A DNA stretch of 64,000 bases, taken from assembly GCF_000024025.1 (NCBI RefSeq), contig NC_013131.1, forward strand, positions 5,580,001 through 5,644,000, given 5' to 3'. The first letter of the stretch is position 1; each line of letters opens with the position of its first letter. Below the pieces are notes generated by a model. That model made no database searches. It was given only the letters and a program-made list of their open reading frames with translations, and was not told the DNA's origin. A program made the position numbers and the translations under genes. Below, piece by piece: positions 30,592 through 39,210 of the stretch. The stretch comes from Catenulispora acidiphila DSM 44928. Lineage in GTDB: Bacteria; Actinomycetota; Actinomycetes; Streptomycetales; Catenulisporaceae.

Positions 30592-31921
30592 TTCCGGCTC
30601 CGAGCACGCCGCGCCCTCCCCCGAGATCATCACCGCTGTCGAGGCGGCCGATGTGCGGTTCCCCACTTCCCTGCATCTCGACGGCTCGGACGCCATGAAC
30701 CCCGAACCCGACTACTCGGCCGCGTACGTGACGATCCGGACCAGCGGCGGCGGAGCCGGGTACGGTCTGGCCTTCACCGTCGGCCGGGGCAACGACGTCG
30801 AGGTCGCCGCCGTACGGGCCCTGACTCCGCTGGTCGTCGGCCTGCCGGTGGAGGAGGTCCTGGCCGACCCGCGCGCCTTCTCCCAGCGGCTGACCGGCGA
30901 CAGCCAGCTGCGGTGGCTGGGCCCGAACAAGGGCGTCATCCACATGGCCGCCGCCGCGGTCGTCAACGCCGTCTGGGACCTGCACGGACGCCGCGCCGGC
31001 AAGCCGGTCTGGCAGCTGCTGTCCGAGCTCTCCCCCGAGCAGTTGGTGGACCTGGTCGACTTCCGCTACCTGCACGACGCGCTGACCCGCGACGAGGCGC
31101 TGGAGATCCTGCGCCGCGCCGAGCCCGGACGCGCCGAGCGCACGGCCCGCCTGCTGGCCCACGGCGTGCCCGCCTACACCACGACGCCTGGCTGGCTCGG
31201 CTACTCCGACGAGAAGCTGGTCCGGCTGGCCAAGGAGGCGGTCGCCGAGGGCTTCCCGCAGATCAAGCTGAAAGTCGGCGCCGATCTCGCGGACGACGTG
31301 CGGCGGCTGCGCCTGGCGCGCGAGGCCGTCGGCCCGGACATCCGGATCGCCCTGGACGCCAACCAGGCGTGGGGCGTCCAGGAGGCGATCTTGTGGATGC
31401 GCCAACTCGCGCCCTACGACCCCTACTGGATCGAGGAGCCGACCTCCCCCGACGAGATCCTCGGCCACGCGACCATCCGGCGCGCGATCTCGCCGCTGAA
31501 AGTCGCCACCGGCGAACACGTCCACAACCAGGTGATGTTCAAGCAGATGCTCCAGGCCGGTTCGCTGGACGTCCTACAGCTGGACGCCAGCCGGACCGCC
31601 GGGGTCACCGAGAACGTCGCGATCCTGCTCCTGGCCGCGAAGTACAAAGTGCCGGTGTGCCCGCACGCCGGCGGGGTCGGGCTGTGCGAGATGGTCCAGC
31701 ACCTGGCGATGTTCGACTACGTCGCGGTCAGCGGCGGCACCGACGGCCGCGTCATCGAGTACGTCGACCACCTGCACGAGCACTTCACCGACCCCGTGCG
31801 GATCCGGGACGGACACTACTTGGCGCCGACCGCCCCCGGGCTGAGCGCGGAGATGTACCCGGAATCCGTCGCCCGGCACCGCTATCCCGACGGACCGGTG
31901 TGGACCGGTATGGCCGCCTGA
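30587..31921 (+). CDS. fucD: L-fuconate dehydratase (enolase superfamily)
   Basis: 444 residues, same length as known L-fuconate dehydratases. The characteristic [15 protein letters not shown] lies at residues 34-48. Mandelate-racemase-type active site: KLK (Lys227, Lys229), DANQ (Asp257), WIEEPT (Glu283), GEH (Glu310) and CPHAGG (His360), in the order and spacing of the Xanthomonas enzyme. It dehydrates L-fuconate to 2-keto-3-deoxy-L-fuconate in the cytoplasm. First gene of a rightward operon with a sugar ABC importer; expression is expected to rise on release of the GntR repressor covering its start. Confidence 0.93.
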   Translation: MSSGSEHAAPSPEIITAVEAADVRFPTSLHLDGSDAMNPEPDYSAAYVTIRTSGGGAGYGLAFTVGRGNDVEVAAVRALTPLVVGLPVEEVLADPRAFSQRLTGDSQLRWLGPNKGVIHMAAAAVVNAVWDLHGRRAGKPVWQLLSELSPEQLVDLVDFRYLHDALTRDEALEILRRAEPGRAERTARLLAHGVPAYTTTPGWLGYSDEKLVRLAKEAVAEGFPQIKLKVGADLADDVRRLRLAREAVGPDIRIALDANQAWGVQEAILWMRQLAPYDPYWIEEPTSPDEILGHATIRRAISPLKVATGEHVHNQVMFKQMLQAGSLDVLQLDASRTAGVTENVAILLLAAKYKVPVCPHAGGVGLCEMVQHLAMFDYVAVSGGTDGRVIEYVDHLHEHFTDPVRIRDGHYLAPTAPGLSAEMYPESVARHRYPDGPVWTGMAA

Positions 31922-31963
31922 CCGTGCACGTGCCCATCCATCATCAACGAGGAAGGCAGCACC

Positions 31964-33016
31964 ATGAGATTCAGGCTCCTGGCCGCGGGTACCGCGGCGG
32001 TTCTGTCCGTCAGCGCGCTGACGGCGTGCTCCAGCAGCAAGAACAGTAGCGGCGGCAAAGCGGTCGTCGGCGTGGACTACCCGCGTTCGGACACCGACTT
32101 CTGGAACTCCTACATCCAGTACACCCCGCAGTTCGCCTCCCAGCTCGGCCTGTCGATCAAGACCAGCAACTCGCAGAACGACGTCGCCAAGCTCGCCGCG
32201 AACGCGCAGGCGTTCATGGCCGAGGGCGTCAAGGGCGTGGTCATGGCGCCGCAGGACACCGCGGCGATCGCGCCCACGCTCAGCCAGCTCGCCGCCAAGA
32301 AGATCCCGGTGGTCTCGGTCGACACCCGGCCCGACACCGGCTCGGTCTACATGGTGGTGCGCGCCGACAACCGCGCCTACGGCACCAAGGCGTGCCAGTT
32401 CCTCGGCACGAAGCTGTCCGGCAAGGGCTCGGTGGTCATGCTGGAGGGCGACCTGTCCTCGATCAACGGCCGCGACCGCACCGACGCGTTCAACGCCTGC
32501 ATGAAGCAGAGCTTCCCCGGCATCACGGTCTACGGCGAGGCCACCAACTGGGACGCCGCCACCGCGGCGCAGAAACTGCAGACCGACCTCACGGCGCACC
32601 CGGACGTCAAGGGCGTCTACATGGAATCCAGCTTCGCGTTGTCCGGCACGCTTCAGCTGCTCCAGCAGAAGGGCCTGATGGCTCCGCCGAGCGACCCCAA
32701 GCACGTGTTCGTCGTCTCCAACGACGGCATCCCCGAAGAGCTGAAGGACATCGCGGCCGGCAAGATCGACGCCACCGTGTCGCAGCCCGCGGACCTGTAC
32801 GCCAAGTACGCGCTGTTCTATATCCAGGCCGCGGTGCAGGGCAAGACCTTCAAGCCGGGCCCGACCGACCACGACAGCACCATCATCCAGGTCCGCGCGG
32901 GCCTGCTGGAGGACCAGCTCTCCGCCCCGCTGGTCACCGCCGACGGCGGCGCATACGGCGGCATCGCGAGCCTGAAGAGCACCGACACCTCGCTGTGGGG
33001 CAACCACCTCGGCTGA
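31964..33016 (+). CDS. Sugar ABC transporter substrate-binding lipoprotein (RbsB type)
   Basis: 350 residues with a lipoprotein signal (LTAC, lipidated Cys22). Type I periplasmic-binding fold: VVGVDYPRSDTDFW strand, VKGVVMAPQDTAAIAP, IPVVSVDTRPD and a hinge with EGDLSSINGRDRTDAF. It would capture a monosaccharide, most likely L-fucose given fucD directly upstream (42 bp) and ATPase/permease genes downstream. AGGAAGG precedes the start. Confidence 0.88.
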   Translation: MRFRLLAAGTAAVLSVSALTACSSSKNSSGGKAVVGVDYPRSDTDFWNSYIQYTPQFASQLGLSIKTSNSQNDVAKLAANAQAFMAEGVKGVVMAPQDTAAIAPTLSQLAAKKIPVVSVDTRPDTGSVYMVVRADNRAYGTKACQFLGTKLSGKGSVVMLEGDLSSINGRDRTDAFNACMKQSFPGITVYGEATNWDAATAAQKLQTDLTAHPDVKGVYMESSFALSGTLQLLQQKGLMAPPSDPKHVFVVSNDGIPEELKDIAAGKIDATVSQPADLYAKYALFYIQAAVQGKTFKPGPTDHDSTIIQVRAGLLEDQLSAPLVTADGGAYGGIASLKSTDTSLWGNHLG

Positions 33017-33038
33017 TCGGGAAGGCAGGCGGAGCATC

Positions 33039-34619
33039 ATGACCACCATCCCGCCCGTCGTCCAGGCGACGGACGTCACCAAGCGCTTCGGGTCGACGGT
33101 GGCGCTGCACGCCGCGCACATCACCGTCGAGCCGGGACAGACCCACGCTCTCGTCGGCCGCAACGGCGCCGGGAAATCCACGCTGGTCTCGGTCCTGACC
33201 GGGCTGCAAGCCCCGGACGAGGGGACGATCACCTTCGACGGACAAGACGCGCCCCGCCTCGCCGACCGGGACGCCTGGCGGCAGCGGGTCGCCTGCGTGT
33301 ATCAGAAGTCGACGATCATCGGCCAGCTGACGGTCGCGGAGAACCTGTTCCTGAACCGGCACGACCGCCGCCGCGGCCTGATCAGCTGGCGCACCGTGCA
33401 CCGCCGGGCCCGGGACCTGCTGGCGACCTGGTCGGTGGACGTCGACGCCGGCGCCGCCGCCGCCGGCCTGAGCGTCGAGCAGCGGCAGTTCGTGGAGATC
33501 GCCCGGGCGCTGTCCTTCGGCGCCCGCTTCATCGTCCTGGACGAACCCACCGCCCAGCTCGACGGCGCGGCGATCACCCGGCTGTTCGACCGGATCCGCG
33601 AGCTGCAGGAGCAGGGGGTCACCTTCCTGTTCATCAGCCACCATCTGGAGGAGGTCTACGAGATCTGCGACACCGTGACCGTCTTCCGCGACGCCCGGCA
33701 CATCCTCACCGCCCCGGTGGCCGAGGTGCCGCGCGCCGACCTGGTCGCGGCGATGACCGGCGAGGCGGCCCGGGCCGAGCGCGCGGCGCACCCGCGCCGC
33801 TTGCAGACCGATCCCTCCGCCGACGGAGCCGGGGACGGAGCCGGAGCCGGAGCCGGGGACGCGTTGTCCCTGACCGGCCTGTCCGCGGCCGGCGCCTACG
33901 ACGACGTCTGGCTCACCGTGCGTGCCGGCGAGATCGTCGGGCTGGCCGGCGCCGCGAGCAGCGGCCGGACCGAGGTCGCCGAGACCGTGGTCGGCCTGCG
34001 CGCCGCGACGAGCGGACAGCTCACCGTCCGCGGACGGCGCCCCCGGCCCGGCAGCGTCCGCTCCGCCCTGGCCGCCGGCGTCGGCTTCGTGCCCCAGGAC
34101 CGGCACCACCAGGGCTACGTCCCGGAGATGTCCGTGGCGGACAACGGCACCCTCACCGTCACCGAACGGCTCGGCCGCTCGGGGTTCATCGACCACCGGC
34201 GCCGCGACGCCCTGGCCGCCGCGCAGATCGAGAACCTGGCCATCAAGACCTCCGGACCCGGACAGAACGTGTCCGGGCTGTCCGGCGGCAACCAGCAGAA
34301 GGTGGTCATGGCCCGCGCGCTGGCCTCCGATCCCGCGCTGCTGGTGCTGATCACCCCGACCGCCGGCGTGGATGTGCGGTCCAAGGAGTTCCTGCTCGAC
34401 AAGGTCGAGGAGACCGCCGCGCGCGGCACCGGCGTCCTGATCGCCTCCGACGAACTGGACGACCTGCGCGGGTGCGACCGCGTCGTGGTGATGTTCGGCG
34501 GGCGGACGGTGGCCGAGATGGAGCGCGGCTGGCACGACCACGCGCTGGTGGCCGCCATGGAAGGGATGGGAGCAGGGATGGGAGCAGGAATGGCAGAAGG
34601 GACCGGATCCGATGCCTGA
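33039..34619 (+). CDS. Sugar ABC transporter ATPase with two NBDs (RbsA type)
   Basis: 526 residues, two fused nucleotide-binding domains. NBD1: Walker A GRNGAGKST (residues 40-48), signature AGLSVEQRQ, Walker B FIVLDEPT. NBD2 (from ~residue 270) has the usual degenerate P-loop (GAASSGRTE), signature LSGGNQQK, but its Walker B reads LLVLITPT (residues 434-441), replacing the expected Asp and catalytic Glu by Ile438 and Thr439. NBD2 may thus be regulatory only. The last codons overlap the permease gene. Membrane-peripheral energy unit for the probable fucose importer. Confidence 0.9.
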   Translation: MTTIPPVVQATDVTKRFGSTVALHAAHITVEPGQTHALVGRNGAGKSTLVSVLTGLQAPDEGTITFDGQDAPRLADRDAWRQRVACVYQKSTIIGQLTVAENLFLNRHDRRRGLISWRTVHRRARDLLATWSVDVDAGAAAAGLSVEQRQFVEIARALSFGARFIVLDEPTAQLDGAAITRLFDRIRELQEQGVTFLFISHHLEEVYEICDTVTVFRDARHILTAPVAEVPRADLVAAMTGEAARAERAAHPRRLQTDPSADGAGDGAGAGAGDALSLTGLSAAGAYDDVWLTVRAGEIVGLAGAASSGRTEVAETVVGLRAATSGQLTVRGRRPRPGSVRSALAAGVGFVPQDRHHQGYVPEMSVADNGTLTVTERLGRSGFIDHRRRDALAAAQIENLAIKTSGPGQNVSGLSGGNQQKVVMARALASDPALLVLITPTAGVDVRSKEFLLDKVEETAARGTGVLIASDELDDLRGCDRVVVMFGGRTVAEMERGWHDHALVAAMEGMGAGMGAGMAEGTGSDA

Positions 34620-35640
34620 GACCACGACCGCGCCCGCGGCCGAGGGAGTCGGTCCGCCGGCGGCGCCGTACCCGCGGCGGATCGCCGTGGCACGGCTGCG
34701 CGACTTCGCGCTGATCCCGGCGATCGTCGTCATCGCCGTCATCGGGCAGATCGTCAACCCGGTCTTCCTGCAGAGGGACAACCTCATCAACGTCCTGCAG
34801 ACCATGTCGGAGATCGCCGTCCTGGTCCTGGCCGAGACGCTGGTGCTGATCGTCAAGCGGATGGACCTGTCGCTGGAGTCGACCATGGGCCTGGCGCCCG
34901 GCGTCGCGGCCTGGCTCACCGTGCCCAAGGGCGCCGGCGGCGGCCTGGGACTGCTGCCCGGCGGCTGGGCGGTACCGGTCGCCCTCGCGGTGGGCGCCGC
35001 GATCGGCGCCGTCAACGCCCTGCTCATCATCCGGTTCGGGCTCAACGGCTTCATCGTCACCCTCGGCATGCTGATCGTGCTGCGCGGCCTGCTCACCGGG
35101 ATCTCCGGCGGCAAGACGTTCTTCAACCTGCCGGGCTCGATGCTCTATCTGGGCACCACCGAGTGGTTCGGGGTCCCGGCCTCGGTCTGGGTCACGCTGA
35201 TCCTGTTCGCGATCGGCATCGTCATCCTCGGCTGGACCGGCTTCGGCCGCTCCCTGTACGCCATCGGCGGCAACATCGACGCGGCCAAGGCCGCCGGCAT
35301 CCGCACCGACCGCGTGCTGTGGACGGTCCTGGTCACCGCGAGCCTGCTGGCCGCCCTGGCCGGTCTGCTGCTGTCCGGACGCCTGGCCTCCGTGGCCTCG
35401 GCGCAGGGCAACGGCGACATCTTCACCGTCTTCGCCGCGGCCGTCATCGGCGGGATCAGCCTCAACGGCGGCAAGGGCAGCATGTTCGGCGCCTTCACCG
35501 GCGTCCTGCTGCTGTTCCTCATCCAGAACGTCCTGACGCTCGGCGGCGTGCCGGCGCAGTGGATCGGCGCGCTGAACGGCACGATCATCCTCGTCGCGCT
35601 GGTCATCTCCCGCGTCACCGGAGGCAAGGTCCAAGACTAG
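34612..35640 (+). CDS. Sugar ABC transporter permease (RbsC type)
   Basis: 342 residues, ATG 34612 overlapping the ATPase stop by 8 bp. About eight to ten hydrophobic spans; family motifs GRFGLNGFIVTLGM-like (IRFGLNGFIVTLGMLIVLRG), GGNIDAAKAAGI and GGISLNGGKGSM are in place. Forms the membrane channel for the probable L-fucose importer. End of the rightward operon; the following LacI gene converges on it. Confidence 0.9.
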   Translation: MPETTTAPAAEGVGPPAAPYPRRIAVARLRDFALIPAIVVIAVIGQIVNPVFLQRDNLINVLQTMSEIAVLVLAETLVLIVKRMDLSLESTMGLAPGVAAWLTVPKGAGGGLGLLPGGWAVPVALAVGAAIGAVNALLIIRFGLNGFIVTLGMLIVLRGLLTGISGGKTFFNLPGSMLYLGTTEWFGVPASVWVTLILFAIGIVILGWTGFGRSLYAIGGNIDAAKAAGIRTDRVLWTVLVTASLLAALAGLLLSGRLASVASAQGNGDIFTVFAAAVIGGISLNGGKGSMFGAFTGVLLLFLIQNVLTLGGVPAQWIGALNGTIILVALVISRVTGGKVQD

Positions 35641-35672
35641 GGGGACGGTGGCTAGGGGAGCAGTGCCGACTT

Positions 35673-36749
35673 TCAGTCCGCGGCTGCTTCCCGGAACCGC
35701 CTCGGCGCGGCCGGGCTCAAGAACGCCGGCCGCGCCGACGGCCGCGGCGCCGACCCGGTGCTGTCCCGGAACGAAAGCGTCGGCGCGAACAGGCGGTGCC
35801 GGGCAGGAGCGTCCGGGTCGGCGATGCGCTCGGCGAGCAGTTCCACGGCAGCGGTGCCCATCGCCAGCGACGGGACGTCGGCGGCGGTCAGCGGCGGATG
35901 GAACTCCTCAGCCCACTGATCCGCCGCGACCCCGGCGACGGAGAACGTCCTCGGGATCTCATGGCCCGCGCGCTCCAGCGCACGCTGCACGCCCGGCAAC
36001 GCCGCCTCATTGACCGTCACGATCGCGGTCGTGCTGGGGCGCGAGGCCAGAATCTCCGCCACGCAGCGCTCGCCGCCGGCGACGTCGTCCTCACAGCAGA
36101 ACTCCGAACCGGTGACCTCGCGTCGGCCGACGGCCTCCGCGAACCCTTCGCTCGCCCGCAGTGCCGGACCATAACCGGCGCTCACCAACGCGGTCGAGCG
36201 GTTGACGAGCGCGATGTGCCGGTGACCGAGGTCGGCGAGGTGATCGACGCAGCGGCCGACCGGCGGCGCGTAATCCATGTCCACCCACCACGTCGCGTCG
36301 GGATCGCGGATGCGCCCGATGGTCACGAACGGCACCCCGCTCTGCGCGACTCGCGTGACTCGGGGATCCTCCATGAGGATCTCCATCAGGATGACCCCGT
36401 CCACCCGCCGACCGCTGATCAGACGCTCGAACGAGCGGTCGCCGTCGCCGCCGGACGGGGAAAGCAGCACATCGAGGTCCACTCGCGCCGCAGCCTCCAC
36501 AACGCTGCCGACGAAATCCAACTGCATGGACGTCAACCGTGCCCCGGCGGGCGGGATCACCAGCCCGACCGTGCGAGTCCGCCCCTCCTTCAACGCGCGC
36601 GCCGAAGCATTGGGGCGGTAATCCAGCTCGTCGATGACCAGCTGAATCCGCCGCCGCGTCTCCACCGAGACCGGCCGTTTCCCGCTGAGCGCATACGACA
36701 CGGTGCTGCGCGCCACCCCCGCACGGCGCGCGATCTCTCCGATATCCAT
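35673..36749 (-). CDS. LacI family transcriptional regulator
   Basis: 358 residues from ATG 36749 (MDIGEIARRAGVARSTVSYAL); the open frame upstream is antisense to the next gene's trefoil and is ignored. N-terminal HTH (residues 1-22), hinge (RPNASARALKEGRT) and periplasmic-binding effector domain (VGLVIPPA, GVILMEILMEDPRV, GHRHIAL). It is close in style to the LacI at 51327 (VSYAL/VSYVL start, VDHLADLGHR). Target unknown: it lies between the fucose importer and a clan GH-A hydrolase, with a palindrome 41 bp upstream. Confidence 0.88.
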   Translation of the reverse strand: MDIGEIARRAGVARSTVSYALSGKRPVSVETRRRIQLVIDELDYRPNASARALKEGRTRTVGLVIPPAGARLTSMQLDFVGSVVEAAARVDLDVLLSPSGGDGDRSFERLISGRRVDGVILMEILMEDPRVTRVAQSGVPFVTIGRIRDPDATWWVDMDYAPPVGRCVDHLADLGHRHIALVNRSTALVSAGYGPALRASEGFAEAVGRREVTGSEFCCEDDVAGGERCVAEILASRPSTTAIVTVNEAALPGVQRALERAGHEIPRTFSVAGVAADQWAEEFHPPLTAADVPSLAMGTAAVELLAERIADPDAPARHRLFAPTLSFRDSTGSAPRPSARPAFLSPAAPRRFREAAAD

Positions 36750-36789
36750 GGCCCTCCGCGGCAGGTCGAATCGGTACGCTGAGCCGAAG

Positions 36790-36806
36790 TCTACGGTTGC
36801 CGTAGA
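36790..36806 (-). promoter_or_regulatory. Palindrome TCTACGGTTGCCGTAGA upstream of LacI gene
   Basis: A 17-bp palindrome (7-bp arms, TTG centre) lies 41 bp before the LacI start and 62 bp beyond the hydrolase stop; a candidate autoregulatory operator. Confidence 0.4.
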
Positions 36807-36867
36807 AGCTCCGGCATCAGCGCCCGATTCGCCCCGCCACGGATTTGCGGCAAAACAGTTACAGATT

Positions 36868-39132
36868 TCAGCGGACGGTGAAGTCCTGGTTGCTTCCCGA
36901 GGCGTTCTTGCACTGCCACTGGTCGAGTTGCTGGCCCAGGCTGCTGCTGGCGCCGTAGACGTCCAGGCACAGGCCGCTGCCCTGGTTCTGGAACGCATAG
37001 CCGCCGTCGGACTGCCGGACCGGAAGCCACAGACTGCTCGCCGCGCCGTTCGGGCTCTGCTGCACGATGTCCGGCTGTCCCGCGGTGGTGGAGCCGCCGG
37101 ACACCGTCACGTCGTCACCGGAGTTCCGAGCCTGAAGCTCGCCGTACCCGCCGGAGACGGGCACGAACTGGAACTGCTGGTTGGTCTGGCTGTTGCAGGT
37201 CCACTGATCGATCGCAGCGCCGCCGGCGCCGCTGGCACCGTAGACGTCCAGGCACAGGCTGTTGCTCCCGATGACGAACTGGTGGTAGCCGCTGGGAAAG
37301 CCGGTCGTCTGGCCCTGCTGGATCTTCCACTCCCCCGAGCCCGCGGTGCTGCAAGCGGCTTGGACCAGCCCGGTCCCCGACGCCGTGCCGCCGCCGTTGG
37401 GGACGACGCAGAGCCCTGAGTTCTGGTTGACCACCTGGTAGACGCCGGTGGCCACGGAGCGGAGGGTGAACTGTTGGTCGGTGCCATAGCCGCACGGATT
37501 CTGCGTCACCGCCGCGCCCGCGGACGTCGAACTGCCCGCGACTCCCACACAATCACCGGGCGTCATCGGACGGACGAAGTACGTGCTGCTGCCGGCCGAG
37601 GTCGGGACGAACTGGAACTGCTGGTCGGCGCCCGCCCCGCACGCTCCCTGGTCGAACTGTGCCGAAGCCACGGTGGTGAAGGCGGGGTTCTCCATGCACA
37701 GGTTGTCGCCCTGGTTGACCACGCTGCTGGTGAAGCCCTGCGCGTAGCCGGGCAGCAGGTAGACCGCGAAGGCGTCGTGCGCGGCCTGGAAATTGAGCGG
37801 CAGCGTCACCGATCCGCCGGAGACGTTCACGATCTGATCGGAGACCACCTGCGGTGCGGTGAGCCCGGACTGGTCCGGGATCCGATAGACGACCGCTTCG
37901 GCGGTGCCGTTGTTCGCCAGCCAGGGCACCGATGAGAAGCCGGTGAAGGCCACTGACGCCGCGCCGGTATAGCCGTTGGCATCACCGACCACGGCCACCG
38001 CGCGCCGACGGCTGCTGTCCTCCGCCGCGGAGATCGCCGTCGAGCCCACCTGGCCGGAGGTGGAGACCAGCGAACCCGTCAGGTCCGCGTAGGCCCGCAT
38101 CGCCCACCAGTTGCCGGTGTAGGCCGCACCGCCGCTGGCGTTCGGATCGATGACCCCGGTCAGGTTCGGCGAGATACAGCACTGCCAGTTGCCGCGCATC
38201 GCGTTGGTGTACCCGGATTGGGCGAAGCGCGCCAGGTACCACGCGGTCACGCCGGCGGTCTGCCGGTCGGCCGGCTGGTACTCGTTAGCCGACAGCGGGA
38301 TCGGGCTCAGCCCCGCCGCCGATACCACGCTGTTGAGCGCCTGGGACACCGCGACCGGGTCGTCGACGTCGCCCTCGTCGTGGTTGGTGATCATGTCCGG
38401 GACGGTTCCGGCCGCCTTCACGTGGGCCAGCCACGTCTGCCACTGGCTCGCCCGGCTCTGCGGGGTGTACGCGAAGGACGGTCCGACGATCTGCGCGTTC
38501 GGGGCGACCCGCCGGATCTCCCGATAGGCGGTGTCCCACATCTGGAAGTACTGCGTGCTGTTCACACCCCGGGTCCAGAAGACCGAGATGTCCGGCTCGT
38601 TGTCGATGTCGAAGGCGAACTTCACTCCCGAGGCCTGCAGCGCGCCGACCGTGGAGTCGATGAACGAGGCCCAGTTCGAGCAGTCGCCGTTGTCGCAGGG
38701 GTAGCGCGTGTTCGAGGGCTGGCCGCCGTTCAGACCGTAGATGTCGGTCATGAGCACCTGGTACTGCGCGTGATACGGCGGCTGGGTCAGCCGGCGCGCC
38801 TGGGCGATGATCGAGGCCACGTCGGCCTGCGAGGCCGAGCCGTACTGGTAGCCGTCCTTGATCCAGCCGCCGGAATACCATCCGCCGCCCCGGTGGGCCG
38901 TGACGCCGAGCGGTTCCAGGTACTGGTCGGCGGGCTGTGTGCCGTCGACGGTCAGGCCGTACAGGAAGCCCTCCCCCACCCCGGTGGCCGAGTGCGTCGG
39001 GCTCGCCAAATTCACGCTCAGCGCCTCACCCGCGGCGGCCTGCCCGCGGGCCGGCGAGAACGACGGGACGGCCAACGCCAGCATCACCGCGGCCGCCGCG
39101 GCGAGCCGTCTCATTCCTTGTCGAACTCTCAT
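36868..39132 (-). CDS. Secreted clan GH-A glycoside hydrolase with two beta-trefoil modules, family uncertain
   Basis: 754 residues; start ATG 39132 has AAGGGA 8 bp upstream. Signal peptide ~1-32. Residues ~35-330 look like a TIM-barrel retaining glycosidase: acid/base candidate Glu179 in FDIDNEPDISVFW and nucleophile candidate Glu284 in LSANEYQP. Then a beta-sandwich (~370-470) and two ricin-like trefoils (~475-610 and ~625-754) with QQF/QxF repeats more diverged than the CBM13 cassettes of its neighbours. NEPD is seen in GH39-like enzymes, but family is not certain. Substrate unknown. Confidence 0.72.
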   Translation of the reverse strand: MRVRQGMRRLAAAAAVMLALAVPSFSPARGQAAAGEALSVNLASPTHSATGVGEGFLYGLTVDGTQPADQYLEPLGVTAHRGGGWYSGGWIKDGYQYGSASQADVASIIAQARRLTQPPYHAQYQVLMTDIYGLNGGQPSNTRYPCDNGDCSNWASFIDSTVGALQASGVKFAFDIDNEPDISVFWTRGVNSTQYFQMWDTAYREIRRVAPNAQIVGPSFAYTPQSRASQWQTWLAHVKAAGTVPDMITNHDEGDVDDPVAVSQALNSVVSAAGLSPIPLSANEYQPADRQTAGVTAWYLARFAQSGYTNAMRGNWQCCISPNLTGVIDPNASGGAAYTGNWWAMRAYADLTGSLVSTSGQVGSTAISAAEDSSRRRAVAVVGDANGYTGAASVAFTGFSSVPWLANNGTAEAVVYRIPDQSGLTAPQVVSDQIVNVSGGSVTLPLNFQAAHDAFAVYLLPGYAQGFTSSVVNQGDNLCMENPAFTTVASAQFDQGACGAGADQQFQFVPTSAGSSTYFVRPMTPGDCVGVAGSSTSAGAAVTQNPCGYGTDQQFTLRSVATGVYQVVNQNSGLCVVPNGGGTASGTGLVQAACSTAGSGEWKIQQGQTTGFPSGYHQFVIGSNSLCLDVYGASGAGGAAIDQWTCNSQTNQQFQFVPVSGGYGELQARNSGDDVTVSGGSTTAGQPDIVQQSPNGAASSLWLPVRQSDGGYAFQNQGSGLCLDVYGASSSLGQQLDQWQCKNASGSNQDFTVR

Positions 39133-39159
39133 CCGAGGTTTCCCTTGTCGAATCGGTTC

Positions 39160-39187
39160 GGCGCCCGGCCGAGACCGGCCGGGCGCC
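39160..39187. terminator. Hairpin terminator downstream of the GH54 gene
   Basis: Perfect 12-bp stem GGCGCCCGGCCG / CGGCCGGGCGCC with AGAC loop, between the GH54 stop (39211, minus) and the next minus-strand gene start (39132). Confidence 0.7.
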
Positions 39188-39210
39188 TTCTCACAGACCC
39201 CTGATAAGAC

